In this document: positions 35,188 through 44,079 of the stretch, in pieces
Position numbering within the stretch: position 1 is the first letter of the stretch
How the letters are laid out: the number at the start of each line of letters is the position of its first letter
Source: Paraburkholderia flava
GTDB taxonomy: Bacteria; Pseudomonadota; Gammaproteobacteria; Burkholderiales; Burkholderiaceae
Assembly: GCF_004359985.1 (NCBI RefSeq)
Contig: NZ_SMRO01000001.1
Span: 558,001-622,000, forward strand
Length of the DNA: 64,000 nt
Direction: 5' to 3'
Position numbers and translations under genes: made by a program
The notes under the pieces: model-generated
Seen by the model: the letters and a program-made list of their open reading frames with translations, nothing else
Databases searched by the model: none
Told to the model about the DNA's origin: nothing

Positions 35188-37394
35188 GACAGCGCCCCCG
35201 CGTTTGCGTTGCGCACGTCCGCGCCGGCACCGACGGTGCCGTCGTCGGGCGGATTCTTCACCCAGCCGACCGTATGCAGCTGCACGTCCTCTTCGATCTC
35301 CTGGTACGACAGCACCGGCAGATCGGGCAGCACCGGCTGCAGGATCGACTTCGCGTAGCGGCGCGCACCGAGCGCGATCATCACCGCGAGCCGCGCGTTG
35401 CCGTGCGGCCCCGGCGCGCCTCCCGCACCATTCGCCGCATTCGCGATCGCGCGCACCTGCTCGCAGATGTCCGCCTTGACGCCGCTCGGCAGCGCCAGAA
35501 AATTGCCCTGCTTCGTGCGCATCACCGCGTTCTCGATGCGCTCCTGCAGGTTCTGTTCGAACAGCACGACGCGCAGTTGCCGCGAGGCACCGGCATGACG
35601 ATCGGTGATCATCCGCCGCAGATCGATGCGCACGAGCTCGACCAGCGCGATCACGTCGTCGGGCTCGTTCGGCGCCCACGTAATCAGGCTTTCAAAAATC
35701 ACGCGCAGGTTGCGGATCGGCACCTGTTCGGCGAGCAGCCGTCGCAGCACTTCGGTGATGCGTTGCAGCGGCACCAGCCGCGTCAGTTCGCCGACCAGCT
35801 CCGGATGATCGCGTCGCACCAGATGCACGAGCGCCTGCGTCTCCTGGATGCCAAGCAGTTCGTCCGCGTGCTGTCGCACGATCTGTTCGACGTGCGCGGC
35901 CAGCGCGGCCTCGCAGGTCAGATGCTTACCTTCTGCCGGCGTCGCGGTGTCGCCCTTCAGCCACAGCGCGGTCGCAAACGGACCGAACGCTTCGGCCGGC
36001 TGACGTTCGGCCTGTTCGGGCAGCGCCGACACACCGTCCCACAGCAGCCAGCCCGGCTTCAACGCGCCGTGCGCGGCGAGCACGTCCTGCAGATAGACGC
36101 GATACGTGCCGTCGGGCGCGTGCTCGTCGTCGGTCAGCGTGATACGCGGAAACACCGTGCCGATGTCCGCATCGACGCGCGCCTTCGCATTCGACAGCGC
36201 GGCCTGCAACTGCGCGAGATTCAGCTCGCGGCGCAGATCTTCGGCGAGCGTCACTGCGATCAGCGACGTCACGCCCGCGACGTGCGCGACGCGTGCCGCC
36301 TGCCCTTCGCCCTGCACGCCGTCGGCACGACCGGCAACGTTGATCAGGTTGAACGACGGCGCGACGGTGCGGCGCTTCATCTGCATGATCGCGATCGTCG
36401 CGAGCGCGACCGAGATCAGCGCAAACGACCAGACCGGGAAGCCCGGCACGACGAGGAAACCCGCCAGCACGAGCGCCGCGATCAGCAATGCACGCGGATG
36501 CGCACCGAGCTGCTCGCCCAGTTGCTCGCCCAACTGACGTTGCCGCGTGTCGCGCGTCGCGACGCGGGTGGTGACGATGCCGGCCGCAATCGACACCAGC
36601 AGCGACGGAATCTGCGACGCCATGCCGTCGCCGACCGTGAGAATCGCGTAACGCTGCAGCGCTTCGCCGATGCTCATGTCGTGCATCAGCGTGCCGACCG
36701 CGATGCCCGCAACGATGTTGATGAACGCGATCAACAGGCCCGCGATCGCATCGCCCTTGACGAACTTCATCGCGCCGTCCATCGCGCCGTGCAGTTGCGA
36801 TTCCTGTTCGAGTTTTTCGCGGCGCTCGCGCGCTTCGTCCGCGCTGATGATGCCCGCGCGCAGATCGGCGTCGATGCTCATCTGCTTGCCGGGCATCGCG
36901 TCGAGCGAGAAACGCGCACCGACTTCCGCGACCCGCTCCGAGCCCTTCGCGATCACGATGAACTGCACGACCGCGATCACGAGAAAGACCACGCCGCCAA
37001 CCACCACGTTGTTGCCGACCACCAGCCGGCCGAACGCATCGATCACATGACCGGCGTTCGCGTGCAGCAGGATCAGCTTGCACGACGCGATGTTCAGCGC
37101 GAGACGGAACAGCGTCGTGAACAGCAGCAACGCGGGAAACGACGAGAAGCTGACTGCGGACGGCACATACGTCGACACCGTCAGCAGCACGATGCTGACC
37201 GCGAGATTCAGCGAGATCATCCCGTCGAGCGCCGCTTGCGGCAGCGGCAGGATGAACAGCGCGACGACCGCGATGATGAACGCCGCGATAAACAGGTCTG
37301 CGCGTGGCGAAGCGGCACGCCGGGCACCGGACACGCTCGCGCCGGCGAACAGCGTCCGCCGCCACTCGCGCGGAAACGCCTTCAGATCTGCCAT
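35184..37394 (-). CDS. sctV: T3SS major export gate protein SctV
   Basis: The product is about 736 residues from ATG 37394 (MADLKAFPREW); GTG 37460 and ATG 37451 in the same frame would add 19-22 residues. The N-terminal half has about eight membrane segments with the FHIPEP-type core: VSTYVPSAVSFSSFPALLLFTTLFRLALNIAS, GARFSLDAMPGKQMSIDADL, DGAMKFVKGDAIAGLLI and VGDGMASQIPSLLVSIAAGIVTTRV. The cytoplasmic half forms the nonameric ring that binds chaperone-substrate pairs. It is the first gene of the minus-strand T3SS operon, so the promoter should lie in 37395-37670. Confidence 0.95.
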   Translation of the reverse strand: MADLKAFPREWRRTLFAGASVSGARRAASPRADLFIAAFIIAVVALFILPLPQAALDGMISLNLAVSIVLLTVSTYVPSAVSFSSFPALLLFTTLFRLALNIASCKLILLHANAGHVIDAFGRLVVGNNVVVGGVVFLVIAVVQFIVIAKGSERVAEVGARFSLDAMPGKQMSIDADLRAGIISADEARERREKLEQESQLHGAMDGAMKFVKGDAIAGLLIAFINIVAGIAVGTLMHDMSIGEALQRYAILTVGDGMASQIPSLLVSIAAGIVTTRVATRDTRQRQLGEQLGEQLGAHPRALLIAALVLAGFLVVPGFPVWSFALISVALATIAIMQMKRRTVAPSFNLINVAGRADGVQGEGQAARVAHVAGVTSLIAVTLAEDLRRELNLAQLQAALSNAKARVDADIGTVFPRITLTDDEHAPDGTYRVYLQDVLAAHGALKPGWLLWDGVSALPEQAERQPAEAFGPFATALWLKGDTATPAEGKHLTCEAALAAHVEQIVRQHADELLGIQETQALVHLVRRDHPELVGELTRLVPLQRITEVLRRLLAEQVPIRNLRVIFESLITWAPNEPDDVIALVELVRIDLRRMITDRHAGASRQLRVVLFEQNLQERIENAVMRTKQGNFLALPSGVKADICEQVRAIANAANGAGGAPGPHGNARLAVMIALGARRYAKSILQPVLPDLPVLSYQEIEEDVQLHTVGWVKNPPDDGTVGAGADVRNANAGALS

Positions 37395-37673
37395 CGTCGA
37401 GTACCGGCTCCCTGTGTGCGAAAGCTGTTTGGGACCGGCCGGCTGCCTCATGTGGTCCACGTGCCGGCCCGTCTGCGCGCATCGGCCCGCGCTGTGCGCA
37501 GTGAAGCCGAGGCTCGTTGTTATTCCCGCTGGTTGTCCCGCTGTTTATCCGAATGCGATCGAGTTTAGCGGGGCCATTCGACAGATGAAGGGGGCTGCCT
37601 CGTAGCGATTCGTGTGCTTTGACTGGTCGCGGAGCAAGGGACTACGAGATGTGTCGCGCGGTGCTGCAGTGCT
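37395..37673. other. Putative promoter region of the sctV-sctU operon
   Basis: This gap lies between the sctV start and the terminator of the downstream LuxR gene (both on the minus strand). It must carry the promoter for the 12 or so T3SS genes. I could not identify a convincing sigma-54, HrpL-type, PIP or tts box by eye. Confidence 0.45.
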
Positions 37674-37702
37674 GAAAAACCCGCGTGCATTCACACGCGG
37701 GT
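37674..37702 (-). terminator. Intrinsic terminator after the minus-strand LuxR gene
   Basis: A perfect 9-bp stem (ACCCGCGTG / CACGCGGGT) with a 6-nt loop is followed on the minus strand by GTTTTTC. It lies 33 bp after the regulator stop and should insulate the regulator from the T3SS operon downstream on the same strand. Confidence 0.8.
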
Positions 37703-37734
37703 CATGTGCGGCTGACGTATGACTGACGTGCTGC

Positions 37735-38613
37735 TCATGCGTCGTTCGATGCGCGCACGCGCCGTGCGGCGAGGTACGCGAGCTGTGCGCGGTTGTGCAC
37801 GTTAAACGTTCGTTCGAGCGCGTGAATGTGATAACCGACCTTGTGCAGCGACAGATGCAATGCGTCGGCGATCTCCTGATCGGACAAACCTTGCACAAGC
37901 CTTTCGAGTACCGCTTCCTGCTCGCATTCAAGCGTGATTGCACGGCGGCCGCGCACGCGCGCTTCGAGAAACGGCTGGACGAAACGATGCACGGCAAGGC
38001 TCACTGCAAGCGCAGCACCGGTCACGCGATCGTCGATCCAGTCCGAGTCGTGCATCTCCGATGCGAGCCCCACACCGACGCGCAATTCGAGCTGCGGCGC
38101 CGACAGCGAGAAGATCACCCCGCTGTTCATTGCATGCGCGCGCAGCGATGCGGCCAGCGCGCGCGTGCGGCGATCGCCGGTGCGCGCAGCTTCTTCCTCG
38201 ATGCGATCAAGCCGCCACGCAACCGGAAAGCCGCTTTGCAATACGCTGGCAAAACGCGGATCAGCCTCGTACCATAGGCCCTCGAAATACGGCTGCACGT
38301 AAGACGCCGGCGTGAGATCGCGCAGCAGATGGGCGTGCAGCACGCGCTGGCCGATCATTTCAAACGCGCCGTAATTCAGCGTGCTGAAGCCCGCACGACG
38401 CATGTGCGCGCGACAGTCGTCGAGATCGAAATCGAGCAGGTCGGATTTGCCGCTGTTGTCGCGGGAGGTGGTAACAACAACACTATCGCTGCGCACGGTC
38501 GACGCAAGTTCGCGCGGAATGCGAGACGTAGCGGTCGTGCTTGCCATACGATGCGCGAGAACATCGGCGCAGGAAAACCAGTCGATTGCGGGCGTGCCTT
38601 CACACGGGGTCAT
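37735..38613 (-). CDS. LuxR-type transcriptional regulator (autoinducer-binding-like domain plus HTH)
   Basis: The 292-residue protein has an N-terminal domain resembling LuxR signal-binding domains: HLLRDLTPASYVQPYFEGLWYEADPRFASVL keeps the Asp-Pro pair, then GFPVAWRL and NSGVIFSLSAPQLEL. The C-terminal LuxR helix-turn-helix is ECEQEAVLERLVQGLSDQEIADALHLSLHKVGYHIHALERTFNVHNRAQLAYL. No luxI-type synthase is in the window, so it would be a LuxR solo. It is divergent from a paralogue and lies just upstream of the sctV operon, making it a candidate T3SS regulator by position only. The terminator after it argues against co-transcription. Confidence 0.88.
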   Translation of the reverse strand: MTPCEGTPAIDWFSCADVLAHRMASTTATSRIPRELASTVRSDSVVVTTSRDNSGKSDLLDFDLDDCRAHMRRAGFSTLNYGAFEMIGQRVLHAHLLRDLTPASYVQPYFEGLWYEADPRFASVLQSGFPVAWRLDRIEEEAARTGDRRTRALAASLRAHAMNSGVIFSLSAPQLELRVGVGLASEMHDSDWIDDRVTGAALAVSLAVHRFVQPFLEARVRGRRAITLECEQEAVLERLVQGLSDQEIADALHLSLHKVGYHIHALERTFNVHNRAQLAYLAARRVRASNDA

Positions 38614-38953
38614 CGGGGGTCCTTTGTTCTGCCTGGTGTTTTTTATAACCCCGAAGTGTTGCTGGTCTATTGATGTTTTTTCTTTTCTTCGCGAGTCCGC
38701 TTGAGTCGGCGCGCGCTTTGATATTACGATATGTTACGCGAGCAATTAACACTCTGTACACAGCTCTCTGTTCGAATGTTGCTTCAAATGCGGCCTCAAG
38801 AATTTTTCCACTTGCACCAATTCCTGTCGCTGCACATTCACACGTAGCACACGTAGAAAGACGTGAGCGGACCTAAGTAAAACTACCCGGCCGCTGAACA
38901 ACTGCTCTCTCTGTCCGCGTGAAATCCTGCGATGCTGCATCAAGGAACCCTTC
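38614..38953. other. 340-bp AT-rich region between divergent LuxR-type genes
   Basis: This is clearly more AT-rich than the flanking genes and must contain both regulator promoters. An imperfect direct repeat CACACGTAG occurs at 38839-38856, and a CTGTACACAG near-palindrome at 38755-38764 is weakly lux-box-like. An AAGGAACCC ribosome-binding site sits right before ATG 38954. Operator identity is not established. Confidence 0.45.
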
Positions 38954-39883
38954 ATGTCAGAAATTGCATTAAGCGAAAATCCAACCGATGACGACGTGTT
39001 CGCAGACCTCTGCGTGTCGCTGTGCGAACACGACGACGAAACGCGTACGCGTTCAATTCCCGTAGTCCGTTATAACGACGCGAAGCAGATCGTCGTCGAT
39101 CAGAAAGACGCGCCGCGTCTCGGTGTTGCCGACATGCTCACGAGTGCGCAGAGCGAAGGCGAACGTGCGCGCATCGTTGCGAGCCTGTTGCATCTGATGG
39201 GCTTTTCGACGTTCGCGTACTTCGCGCTCGAGTTCACACACGAGAGCGTGCAACGGCTCTTCCTGCACGACGCGTTCACACCCGCCACTTATCGCGGCGA
39301 ATACGTTGACCGTTGCCACTTCGACATCGATCCGCGCACGTTCGGCGCGCGGATGTGCAACGTGCCGATGGTGTGGGATCTGCGCAAGCTGCGTCAGCAG
39401 TACGGCGAACAACACGACAAGCGCGAACCAGGCGAAAGCGGCGTGCCCGCCACGCGCGAAGCGCTCGACGATTTCCTGAACACGATGCGCGGCGACGGTA
39501 TGTGCAGCGGCATCATGTATTCGATGGCGATTCCGGGCACGCGCCTGCATGCGTTCATGAGCTTCACCGCGCCGAAACTGAATCGCGACTGGATCACGAC
39601 GACGACCGTCGAGCAGGTGTTGTCGATCGGTCTGTCGGTACATAAATTCAGTTTGCCGAAATTGATCGCAGCCGCGCGCGAAAACTCCGTCAACGGTCTC
39701 ACCGCATTCGAACAGAAGCTGCTGACCGGCATCGCCGAGGGCGCGTCCGACAAGGAGATCGGCAAACGCCTCGACACCAGCGCGCACAACGTCGATTACC
39801 ACCTTCGCAAACTGCGCAAACGCTTCGGTGTGTCGAACCGGATCGAGCTGACGTATCTGACGTCGAAGATGGAGTTGATCTGA
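38954..39883 (+). CDS. LuxR-type transcriptional regulator, paralogue of the divergent neighbour
   Basis: The 309-residue protein shares the neighbour's plan. The N-terminal ligand-like domain contains LFLHDAFTPATYRGEYVDRCHFDIDPRTF, then VPMVWDL, CSGIMYSMAIPGTRLHAFMSF and LNRDWI. The C-terminal HTH is LTAFEQKLLTGIAEGASDKEIGKRLDTSAHNVDYHLRKLRKRFGVSNRIELTYL. The shared pattern TPA-Y, DPR, W-L, SG-I and DWI shows common descent by duplication. An AAGGA site 7-11 nt upstream supports ATG 38954. No luxI is present; the ligand could be a foreign or plant signal, which is speculation. Confidence 0.88.
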   Translation: MSEIALSENPTDDDVFADLCVSLCEHDDETRTRSIPVVRYNDAKQIVVDQKDAPRLGVADMLTSAQSEGERARIVASLLHLMGFSTFAYFALEFTHESVQRLFLHDAFTPATYRGEYVDRCHFDIDPRTFGARMCNVPMVWDLRKLRQQYGEQHDKREPGESGVPATREALDDFLNTMRGDGMCSGIMYSMAIPGTRLHAFMSFTAPKLNRDWITTTTVEQVLSIGLSVHKFSLPKLIAAARENSVNGLTAFEQKLLTGIAEGASDKEIGKRLDTSAHNVDYHLRKLRKRFGVSNRIELTYLTSKMELI

Positions 39884-39899
39884 TTTTGGTTTGAAGATC

Positions 39900-39924
39900 G
39901 CGTGCGGCATTCCGTGCCGCACGC
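39900..39924 (+). terminator. Strong hairpin after the plus-strand LuxR gene
   Basis: A perfect 10-bp stem (GCGTGCGGCA / TGCCGCACGC) with a 5-nt loop starts 17 bp after the regulator stop. The following sequence lacks a U-run, so it may be a weak terminator or an mRNA-stabilising hairpin. Confidence 0.55.
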
Positions 39925-39947
39925 GCAACCTACATCCCCTCCTCAGG

Positions 39948-39986
39948 CGCACTTTTTACCCGCACTTTTCACCCGCACTTTTCACC
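39948..39986. repeat. Three tandem 13-bp repeats
   Basis: CGCACTTTTTACC is followed by two copies of CGCACTTTTCACC with no gap. They lie in the 170-bp gap between the LuxR-type gene and the AlaX gene. No function is evident. Confidence 0.85.
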
Positions 39987-40053
39987 AATACCCACGCGCC
40001 GGCCCGGCCCTACAGTGTTGCGGATCATCCATCGCCACACGCACAGGGTCCAC

Positions 40054-40767
40054 ATGCCACACTATCTCTGCCACGAACAGCCGGATCTGCTGGAATTCGA
40101 CGCGGCCATCACCGATGCGCGGCCCGGTGCCGTGCGGCTCGACCGCTCCGCGCTGCATCCGGGCGGCGGCGGTCAGGTCTGCGATACCGCGACGTTGACC
40201 CACGCGCAGGGAATCGCCAGAATCGTCGGCATGGAAGTGGAAAACGGCCGCTACTGGCATCTGCTCGATGCGCCGCTCGAACTGTCCGGTAATGTCCACG
40301 TCGCGATCGACGCGGAACGCCGATCGACCGTCGCGCAGCTGCATACGGCCACGCACATCCTGAACGCGCTCGTCTATCAGCAGTTTGCGGGCGCGCTGGT
40401 CACCGGCGCGCAGATCGGTGCGGACGGTATCGCGCGGATGGACTTCGATCTGCCCGAGGCGACCAACGACGCGCTACGCGCGCTCGAAGCGCCGCTCAAC
40501 GACGTGATCCGTCAGGGGATGGAAGTGCGCGCATCGTATGTCCGGTTGAGCGACGCGAAGGCGACGCCGGGGTTGATCCGCAGCGCGTCGGTCGCGCCGC
40601 CGCCGACGCCGGACGGCACGATTCGTATCGTCGAGATCGGCACGCTCGACCGGCAGGCATGCGGCGGCACGCATCTGACGAACACCACGCAATCGCGACC
40701 GGTGCGCGTGACGAAGATCGAGAACAAGGGACGCCATAACCGGCGCATGAGAATCGAACTGGTGTGA
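40054..40767 (+). CDS. Free-standing alanyl-tRNA editing protein (AlaX family)
   Basis: From ATG 40054 (MPHYLCHEQPDLLEFDA) the product has 237 residues. The two zinc-binding motifs of the AlaRS editing domain are present: HTATH (His97, His101) in AQLHTATHILNALVYQQF, and CGGTH (Cys203, His207) in RQACGGTHLTNTTQ. An N-terminal portion (LHPGGGGQVCDTATL) is typical of type II AlaX. These enzymes hydrolyse Ser- or Gly-tRNA(Ala) in trans and protect translation accuracy. The AraC regulator follows after 16 bp, so they may share a transcript. Confidence 0.92.
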   Translation: MPHYLCHEQPDLLEFDAAITDARPGAVRLDRSALHPGGGGQVCDTATLTHAQGIARIVGMEVENGRYWHLLDAPLELSGNVHVAIDAERRSTVAQLHTATHILNALVYQQFAGALVTGAQIGADGIARMDFDLPEATNDALRALEAPLNDVIRQGMEVRASYVRLSDAKATPGLIRSASVAPPPTPDGTIRIVEIGTLDRQACGGTHLTNTTQSRPVRVTKIENKGRHNRRMRIELV

Positions 40768-40783
40768 TGCAGCGAGGTCGTCG

Positions 40784-41635
40784 GTGAGGAACGCTAATCG
40801 GGAATACGAAGTGCTGTACGCACGCGATGCCGCGCTCGAAGGCGCGTGCCTCGCCACGGCGCGTTATGGCGCGCACGAATTCTCGCGGCACGTGCACGAC
40901 GAACTCGTCATCGTGATGACCGAGCACGGCGCCGGCAAATGCCACACACGCGACGGCAGCGACGTGTCCGGACCAGGCACCGTGCGCGTCTTCGGTCCCG
41001 GCGAATATCACAGCGGCGAGGTGTGGGAAGACAAGGCGTGGCACTACCGCGCGATCTATCTCGACATGCAGGGGCTTGCGTCGTTGAGCGCGATCTTTAG
41101 CGGTGATTCACGCGACGATCGGCCGCTTGTCATTCCACCTGGCCTCTATCGCGATGAAGCGCTATCCGCGCTGCTGCTCAAGGCGCACGCGAGTCTCGAT
41201 CGCGACGGCGCGACACCGATGATGCAGCGTCAGGCGAACTGGTGGGCGGCGATGGGGATGCTGTTCGGCCGCTATGGGCAGCCGAAGCCCGTCGTCGATA
41301 TCGAAGGGCGCGAGGCGCGCAAGATGGAAATCGTGCGCGACTACATCGAAGCGCACAGCGAGCGCGACATTCCGATCGACGAACTGGCCGCGCTCGTCAA
41401 TCTCAGCCGCTACTACCTGATGCGCTGTTTCTGCACCGAATACGGTCTGCCGCCGCATGCGTACGCGAACCAGGTGCGTCTGATCCGCGCGAAGCAACTG
41501 CTCGCGGCCGGCCACAGTCCCGCCGATGCAGCAGTCGCGGTGGGCTTCTACGATCAGAGTCATCTGAACCGGCTGTTCAAGCGCGCGTATGGAATCACGC
41601 CCGGCACGTATGCGCGGTTGAAGCCGGAGCTTTGA
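40784..41635 (+). CDS. AraC family transcriptional regulator
   Basis: GTG 40784 begins a 283-residue protein. An N-terminal cupin-like sensing domain (FSRHVHDELVIVMTEHGAGKC, GTVRVFGPGEYHSGEVWEDKAWHYRAIYLD) precedes a double helix-turn-helix of the AraC/XylS class (DIPIDELAALVNLSRYYLMRCFCTEYGLPPHAYANQVRLIRAKQLLAAG, ADAAVAVGFYDQSHLNRLFKRAYGITPGTYARL). The effector and targets are unknown; the close alaX neighbour and the downstream GNAT gene on the opposite strand do not decide it. Confidence 0.93.
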   Translation: MRNANREYEVLYARDAALEGACLATARYGAHEFSRHVHDELVIVMTEHGAGKCHTRDGSDVSGPGTVRVFGPGEYHSGEVWEDKAWHYRAIYLDMQGLASLSAIFSGDSRDDRPLVIPPGLYRDEALSALLLKAHASLDRDGATPMMQRQANWWAAMGMLFGRYGQPKPVVDIEGREARKMEIVRDYIEAHSERDIPIDELAALVNLSRYYLMRCFCTEYGLPPHAYANQVRLIRAKQLLAAGHSPADAAVAVGFYDQSHLNRLFKRAYGITPGTYARLKPEL

Positions 41636-41650
41636 TCTGATCGCGCGGAG

Positions 41651-42472
41651 TCACTGCGGCTCGCGGCACGCACGCCCCATTCCTTCCAAGCGCCGAAACC
41701 CCAGCGTTTCGTAGATCGTTCCCGCGTGATGCGCTGCGTCGGCGACCAACACGAGCCGGTTCGCACGCGTTGACGTGCGTGCGATTGCCTCGCTGACGAG
41801 CGTCTTGCACACGCCACGGTTGCGATACGGTTCGCCGGTCAGTACCTGCTGAAAGCGCCCCACGCCGCCGGTGAAAAAGAGCCCGAGACTACCGGCCAGT
41901 TCGCCATCGATGAACGCGCCCCACTCGTCGTCGAGTCCTTTCGCAATCAGCGTGCGGTAAGCCTTCTGCTGCCACGCGACGTAGCGGATCGACGTGACGT
42001 CCGACGGATCGTTCATATCGGCGAGCTGCATTTTCTCCCACGCGTCCCAGTCGTTCTGCGAATCGAGCGGCCGTACGTGCACTGCTGGATTCGCTGCGAC
42101 GTTGCGTATGTCGTTGGGTTGCGCGACCAGCACGCGGCACACGTTCGCGTCGTAGCCGTGCGAGATGAACATCGAGAGATCGGGCGTGACGTCCACGTGT
42201 TCCGCCCACACGAACGTGCGATGCCGGATGCGCGGCGGCATGCCGACGAGTCGCGCGAAGTCTGCTTCGAGCAGTGCGAGATCGCTTTTTAAAGGCCGCG
42301 TCGGCAGCACGAGCATGTTGCCGAAGAAGTATTCGGGCGCATCGGGCGTGCGCGCGACGACATAACGCTCGCGTTCTTCGACGACGCCGATTTCCGCGTG
42401 CAACAGCAGATCGGTCGCTACACCCAGGTTCGCGAGGTTCTCCGGCAACGAGAACGCAGCGCCGCTAGTCAC
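41651..42472 (-). CDS. GNAT family N-acetyltransferase
   Basis: This 273-residue protein from GTG 42472 has the acetyl-CoA loop in its C-terminal third (FQQVLTGEPYRNRGVCKTLVSEAI, with R-x-R-G-V-x-K), preceded by AFIDGELAGSLGLFF. The N-terminal half (about 130 residues) is an extra domain, so this may be a double-GNAT protein with a degenerate first copy. The acceptor is unknown. It is convergent with the AraC gene and lies 24 bp downstream of the phosphatase gene on the same strand. Confidence 0.82.
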   Translation of the reverse strand: MTSGAAFSLPENLANLGVATDLLLHAEIGVVEERERYVVARTPDAPEYFFGNMLVLPTRPLKSDLALLEADFARLVGMPPRIRHRTFVWAEHVDVTPDLSMFISHGYDANVCRVLVAQPNDIRNVAANPAVHVRPLDSQNDWDAWEKMQLADMNDPSDVTSIRYVAWQQKAYRTLIAKGLDDEWGAFIDGELAGSLGLFFTGGVGRFQQVLTGEPYRNRGVCKTLVSEAIARTSTRANRLVLVADAAHHAGTIYETLGFRRLEGMGRACREPQ

Positions 42473-42496
42473 GACTGGAAGCGGAAGAACACCGCA

Positions 42497-43126
42497 TCAT
42501 TTCGCACTCACCGGATAACGCACATTCCACTGCCGAAGCACATGCGTATCGCGCTCGAACCCGAGCACGCTCACCGAAGCGGTATCGAGAAACAGATGGG
42601 CGCCGAACCCCGCCGATCCCGCGACCCAGCAACCGCCCAGCACACGCAGAAAGTGCCCATGCGAAAACAGCGCAATGCGTCCACCGAGCGGCAGCAATCT
42701 TTCGATCAACCCAAGCGCGCGCGCCTGCACCTGCTCGCGACTCTCGCCCTGCGGAATCGCCGATTCCCAGATCGACCAGTCGGGCTCGGTCGCGCGGATG
42801 TCGTGTGTCGTGCGGCCTTCGTAGATGCCGTAGTCCCACTCGGCGAGATCGGGCTCGATCTGCGCCTGATCGCCGAGCCCCGCTTCACGACAGGTCTCGC
42901 GTGCCCGCACGCGCGGACTCGTGAACACGCGATCGAACGGCTGCGCAGCGAGCGCCGCGCGCACCGAACGCGCCTGCTCGTGACCATGTTCGGTCAACGG
43001 GATATCGGTGCGGCCGGTGTGCTGGCCCGACAGGCTCCACTCGGTTTCGCCGTGGCGGATCAGCCAGACTTCGGTGTGTTCGGAAGGATGATGAGTCGAG
43101 GTATCAGCAGTATCGGTCGTGGCCAT
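42497..43126 (-). CDS. Histidine phosphatase family protein (phosphoglycerate mutase-like)
   Basis: The catalytic RHG motif is in VWLIRHGETEWSLSGQHTGRTDIPLT, and the second His is in GGRIALFSHGHFLRVLGGCW. Residues around RVFTSPRVRARETCREAGL and EWDYGIYEGRTTHDI complete the family pattern. The ATG at 43126 (MATTDTADTS) was preferred and gives 209 residues; an in-frame start at 43177 would add 17 residues of low-quality sequence. Many members dephosphorylate small metabolites; the substrate here is unknown. Confidence 0.9.
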   Translation of the reverse strand: MATTDTADTSTHHPSEHTEVWLIRHGETEWSLSGQHTGRTDIPLTEHGHEQARSVRAALAAQPFDRVFTSPRVRARETCREAGLGDQAQIEPDLAEWDYGIYEGRTTHDIRATEPDWSIWESAIPQGESREQVQARALGLIERLLPLGGRIALFSHGHFLRVLGGCWVAGSAGFGAHLFLDTASVSVLGFERDTHVLRQWNVRYPVSAK

Positions 43127-43246
43127 GATCGAAGTGAACGAAGGTCGTCGTGGAAGAAGGGACCGTTTGGTCCGCATCGGTAGCCGACAGTATGCCTCGC
43201 GAGCGTGTGGTCTTCCGTAAAACCGCGCAGCCGCACCCGTCCGCGT

Positions 43247-44071
43247 TCAATGCCCTGTCTGCTTCAACGCCTTCAATGCCATCCGTTCCACCAGCGACGG
43301 CGCAATCAGCTTCAGCCACTGCCCGGCCTTGCCCTTTGCGGTCATCACCACCTCGCGTCTGCGCAGGGTCATGCCGCGCAGCATCAGATCCACGCAGGTA
43401 TCGACCGACATCGCATCGTCCTCGCGCAGCCGGCTCTCGCCGAGCGGCTGGCCGTCGGGGCCGAAACCGTTCACGCGCGTCGCGGTCGCGACCACGCCCG
43501 GGTACACGACACAGACGTCGACGCCGCTGCCGCGCAGTTCGGTGCGCAACGCTTCGCAGAAACCGGCAAGCGCGAACTTGCTCGCCGAATACGCAGTACG
43601 ACCCGGCACGCCGATCTTGCCCGCGAGACTCGACACCGCGACCATCAGTCCACGACCTTTGCGCAGCCACGGCAGCGCGGCATGCGTGCACCACATCGCG
43701 CCGAAGTAGTTCACACGCATCACCTGCTCGTAATAGCCAATGTCGGTGACCTGCTCGAAGTAGCCGTGCGCCGACACGCCTGCGTTGTTCACGAGCACGT
43801 CGAGGCCGCCGAAACGCTCGGCGACCACGGCCACCATTGCCTCGCATTCGGCACGCACGGCGACGTCGACCTTGAGCACGATCACGTCGGCCGCCGGCGT
43901 TTCACTGACGATGCGTTGCGCGAGTGCGTTCAGCAGTTCGATGCGGCGCGCCGCCAGCGCGACGCGCGCGCCCTGCTGCGCGAGCCGTCGCGCGAGTTCG
44001 GCTCCAATGCCGTCCGACGCGCCGGTAATCAGCACGCTCTTGCCTGCGAAGGGGGCTAAGGAGGAAGTCAT
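43247..44071 (-). CDS. Short-chain dehydrogenase/reductase
   Basis: The 274-residue protein has the NAD(P) motif SVLITGASDGIGAELARRLA, the structural NNAG in DVLVNNAGVSAHG, the catalytic Ser in VAVSSLAG and YSASK as the Y-x-x-x-K pair. The Arg after the first strand (ALAARRIELL) favours NADP(H). The substrate is not predictable. Its start lies 8 bp after the class II aldolase gene on the same strand, so they are probably co-transcribed. Confidence 0.93.
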   Translation of the reverse strand: MTSSLAPFAGKSVLITGASDGIGAELARRLAQQGARVALAARRIELLNALAQRIVSETPAADVIVLKVDVAVRAECEAMVAVVAERFGGLDVLVNNAGVSAHGYFEQVTDIGYYEQVMRVNYFGAMWCTHAALPWLRKGRGLMVAVSSLAGKIGVPGRTAYSASKFALAGFCEALRTELRGSGVDVCVVYPGVVATATRVNGFGPDGQPLGESRLREDDAMSVDTCVDLMLRGMTLRRREVVMTAKGKAGQWLKLIAPSLVERMALKALKQTGH

Positions 44072-44079
44072 CGTTCAGT

